From the NCBI GenBank assembly GCA_049522565.1, contig JBEKNT010000136.1:1-15360 (forward strand): a stretch of 15,360 nt of DNA. The letters are read 5' to 3'. The notes beneath the pieces were generated by a model. The model was not told the origin of the DNA. It worked only from the letters and a program-made list of their open reading frames with translations, and did no database searches. Shown here one piece after another: positions 13,464 to 15,360 of the stretch; position 1 is the first letter of the stretch, and every line of letters starts with the position of its first letter. A program made the position numbers and the translations under genes. Source of the DNA: JASHVB01 sp049522565. Lineage in GTDB: Bacteria > Pseudomonadota > Alphaproteobacteria > Acetobacterales > Acetobacteraceae.

Positions 13464-15086
13464 TCACGCGCTGAACGAGGCGATATACAGCGCCTTCTGC
13501 TGATCGCGACCGTAGCGGTTGGTAATCTCCTCCCACGCGGCCGCGGTCTCGTCCAGCGCCTTCTGCGGCGTGGTCTGGCCGGCCAGCAATGCGGAGAGAC
13601 GGATATCGAGCTGGTGCCAGTAGTCCGCCGCGCCGGGAATGCGCAGATAGGGCTCCTGCACCGGCAGCGCGAGATTGGCGTAGTAGGCCTCCATGAACGC
13701 TTTCGCGTCGTCCTCGTTCCAACCCTGTTCGTGCCACTCGGCGAGTGTCGCGGTGCCGGCCGGCGGCAGGTATTCATCGCGCATGCCGGGCTGCACGCCG
13801 GTGAAGCCGTGCGTCACGTTGAAGAAGGCGTTCTTGCGGTTGGCCATGAAGGCGAGGAAGTCGTAGGTGGCTTCCTTCTCCTGGGTGAAGCGCGAAATCA
13901 CGCAGTGCCAGCTTCCGCCGTTGACGTTGCCGGCCTGGTTCAGCGGATACTTCGTCCAGCTTCCCTTGATCGGATCGTAGGCTTCCGGCACGCCGGGGAT
14001 CGGCGCCGCGCCGATCTTGCCCTGCACGACGGAGGTGGTGGTGTTCTGGGCGAGCGTCGGCAGGTCGCCCCAGGTCGCCTCCATCACCGCCTTGCCGGTG
14101 AGGAACAGGTTCCAGCCCTGGCCGAGCGTCCAGGCGATCTCCTCGCGCGGGCCGTTGGGCAGGAACTTGATGTAGTCTTCCAGTGCCCGCAGATGGCCCG
14201 GCGAGTTGATCAGCGGCTTCATCGTTTCCGGATGGAAATAGAAATACTTGTTGTCGGGGGAACAGATATAGGGGGCTGCCAGGGTGAGGAAATGGAAGAA
14301 GCCCTGGGCGTTGACCTTGGCGTGCAAGGCGAGGCCCCAATCCGGCGATCCGTCGCCGTTCCAGTCCCAGCCGGTGAAGAAATCGGCGAGGTCGTGCATC
14401 TGCTGCATCGTGGTCGGCGGGGCCGGCAGGTCGTAGCCATGCTTGGCCTTGAACTTCGCCTGGTTGTCGGGATTGGCGAAGACATCCTTGCGGTAATACA
14501 GCGTCTGCGCGTCGGCATCGAACAGCACGCCGTAGAGCTTGCCGCCCCAAGTGTACAGCCGCTTCATGGCGGGAATGAAGTTGTCCGGATTCCAATGCGG
14601 GAAGCGGCGATCGGCGAGGAACGGCTCGATCGGCAGGATGTACGGCGTTCCGGTGGTGAAGAAATCGCCGTAGAACCAGGCGGCGGTCATGTAGGCGTCG
14701 TTGCGATGCAGGCCGCTGGTGAGATCGGAGAAGATCTGCGTGTAGAGGATGTCGATCGGCACGTCGGCGACGCTGATGCGGCCGCCGGTTTCTTCCTCCC
14801 AGTGGGCCACATGGTGCTTGAGCCCTTCGCCGACCGAGCCCTTCTCCGCCAGGATGTTGATGGTCTTGCCGCGATACGGCTTGGTCTTGAGGAAAGCGGC
14901 ACGCTCCGGGGTGATCGGCGACTCATAGGGGGCTTCCGGCGCCGCATCGAGCAAGCCGTTGTCGGTCGCCGCGAGGCTGCGACGCAATGGCAGCGCGGAA
15001 ACCGCCGCCGCTGCGCCCGTGGCGCGGATCAGGGCACGGCGCGACAGCGCGTTGCGCAGCGATGCGCGGCCATTGTGGTCCGACAT
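13464..15086 (-). CDS. Tat-exported extracellular solute-binding protein (family 1-like)
   Basis: This is the periplasmic receptor of the ABC importer, first gene of the operon. The 540-residue precursor begins with a twin-arginine signal, SRRALIRATGAAAAVSALPL (15-34), likely cut near residue 39 (RSLA-ATD). The mature part has motifs usual for sugar-type binding proteins, such as WGGKLYGVLFDADAQTLYYR, DLADFFTGWDWNGDGSPDWG and FLTGKAVMEATWGDLP. At about 500 mature residues it is longer than typical MalE-type proteins and closer in size to GlpV-like receptors, so a sugar alcohol or similar substrate is possible but unproven. Tat export means it is folded before crossing the membrane, possibly with a metal or ligand. 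ATG 15086 is chosen because GGAGG lies 8 bases upstream; the longer frame to 15284 is rejected. Confidence 0.93.
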   Translation of the reverse strand: MSDHNGRASLRNALSRRALIRATGAAAAVSALPLRRSLAATDNGLLDAAPEAPYESPITPERAAFLKTKPYRGKTINILAEKGSVGEGLKHHVAHWEEETGGRISVADVPIDILYTQIFSDLTSGLHRNDAYMTAAWFYGDFFTTGTPYILPIEPFLADRRFPHWNPDNFIPAMKRLYTWGGKLYGVLFDADAQTLYYRKDVFANPDNQAKFKAKHGYDLPAPPTTMQQMHDLADFFTGWDWNGDGSPDWGLALHAKVNAQGFFHFLTLAAPYICSPDNKYFYFHPETMKPLINSPGHLRALEDYIKFLPNGPREEIAWTLGQGWNLFLTGKAVMEATWGDLPTLAQNTTTSVVQGKIGAAPIPGVPEAYDPIKGSWTKYPLNQAGNVNGGSWHCVISRFTQEKEATYDFLAFMANRKNAFFNVTHGFTGVQPGMRDEYLPPAGTATLAEWHEQGWNEDDAKAFMEAYYANLALPVQEPYLRIPGAADYWHQLDIRLSALLAGQTTPQKALDETAAAWEEITNRYGRDQQKALYIASFSA

Positions 15087-15170
15087 GGTCGTATCCTCCG
15101 TGAGGCGGCTTGGTCGCCGTTCCTGCGCGGAAGGCTGCTGCCGCGCTCCGCGGCCTGTCAACCAAGACAA

Positions 15171-15194
15171 GGTGACAGCACGGCAGGGGTGACA
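15171..15194. promoter_or_regulatory. Direct repeat in the ABC operon upstream region
   Basis: The heptamer ggtgaca occurs at 15171-15177 and 15188-15194, 17 bases apart. A related ctgtcaacc on the opposite strand forms TTGACA at about 15156-15161. The group lies 70-110 bases before the binding-protein start, where an operator or -35 region would be expected. No matching -10 box is clear. Confidence 0.3.
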
Positions 15195-15291
15195 ACGCAG
15201 GGCGATCGCATTCGATGCGGTGGTGGGGATTGGGTTGTCGCCAGCTCGTATCATATGGGGTTTCGCAGGAAGACAAGCAAGCAAGAATCAA

Positions 15292-15344
15292 CACAGATTG
15301 CACAGAAAGCAGATCTAGCCACAGATTTTCACAGAAAGCAGGAT
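15292..15344. repeat. Two tandem copies of a ~24-bp AT-rich repeat
   Basis: The unit cacagattgcacagaaagc (15292-15311) with agat recurs as cacagattttcacagaaagc (15320-15339) with aggat, 28 bases later. It is markedly AT-rich against the surrounding DNA. It lies upstream of the ABC operon and may continue beyond the window. Confidence 0.6.
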
Positions 15345-15360
15345 TACCCATCCAAACAGA

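Overview
This window is high-GC DNA with alphaproteobacterial gene content and order. An erpA-type gene diverges from dgt, which is followed by argS and a SPOR-domain gene, an arrangement I associate with Rhodospirillales and in particular Acetobacteraceae. That placement is inferred from gene content and protein style, not from a search. There are no rRNA, tRNA or CRISPR features.

Left part (1-3960, all minus strand). A divergent HU-like DNA-binding protein overlaps by 8 bases a small Rossmann/TIR-like protein that carries a conserved FELG glutamate. This pair is the best candidate here for an undescribed two-gene, defence-like module. Next come an OFA-type (oxalate/formate antiporter-like) MFS transporter in which a key charged residue of the family appears to be changed, a pair of inverted ~50-bp repeats, a small conserved hypothetical gene, a cold-shock protein gene with a strong hairpin after it, and an ErpA/HesB-type iron-sulfur cluster carrier.

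Centre (4024-8817, plus strand). The housekeeping genes dgt (dNTPase), argS (arginyl-tRNA synthetase) and a SPOR-domain envelope protein are split by a toxin-antitoxin module inserted between dgt and argS. The toxin has one in-frame stop codon at residue 75 of 125, while the Xre-type antitoxin is intact. The first ~300 bp of argS are about 51% G+C, then composition jumps to about 73%, so the island and the 5' end of argS look like one imported segment.

Right part (8818-15360). A methyl-accepting chemotaxis protein with a C-terminal PilZ (c-di-GMP-binding) domain is bracketed by two copies of a palindromic repeat. A ~175-bp MITE-like element follows. The window ends with a minus-strand ABC importer operon: a Tat-exported solute-binding protein and two MalF/MalG-type permeases. 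No ATPase gene is visible for it.

The window therefore mixes conserved core genes with several small accessory insertions: the HU/TIR-like pair, the decaying toxin-antitoxin module, palindromic repeats and the MITE-like element.
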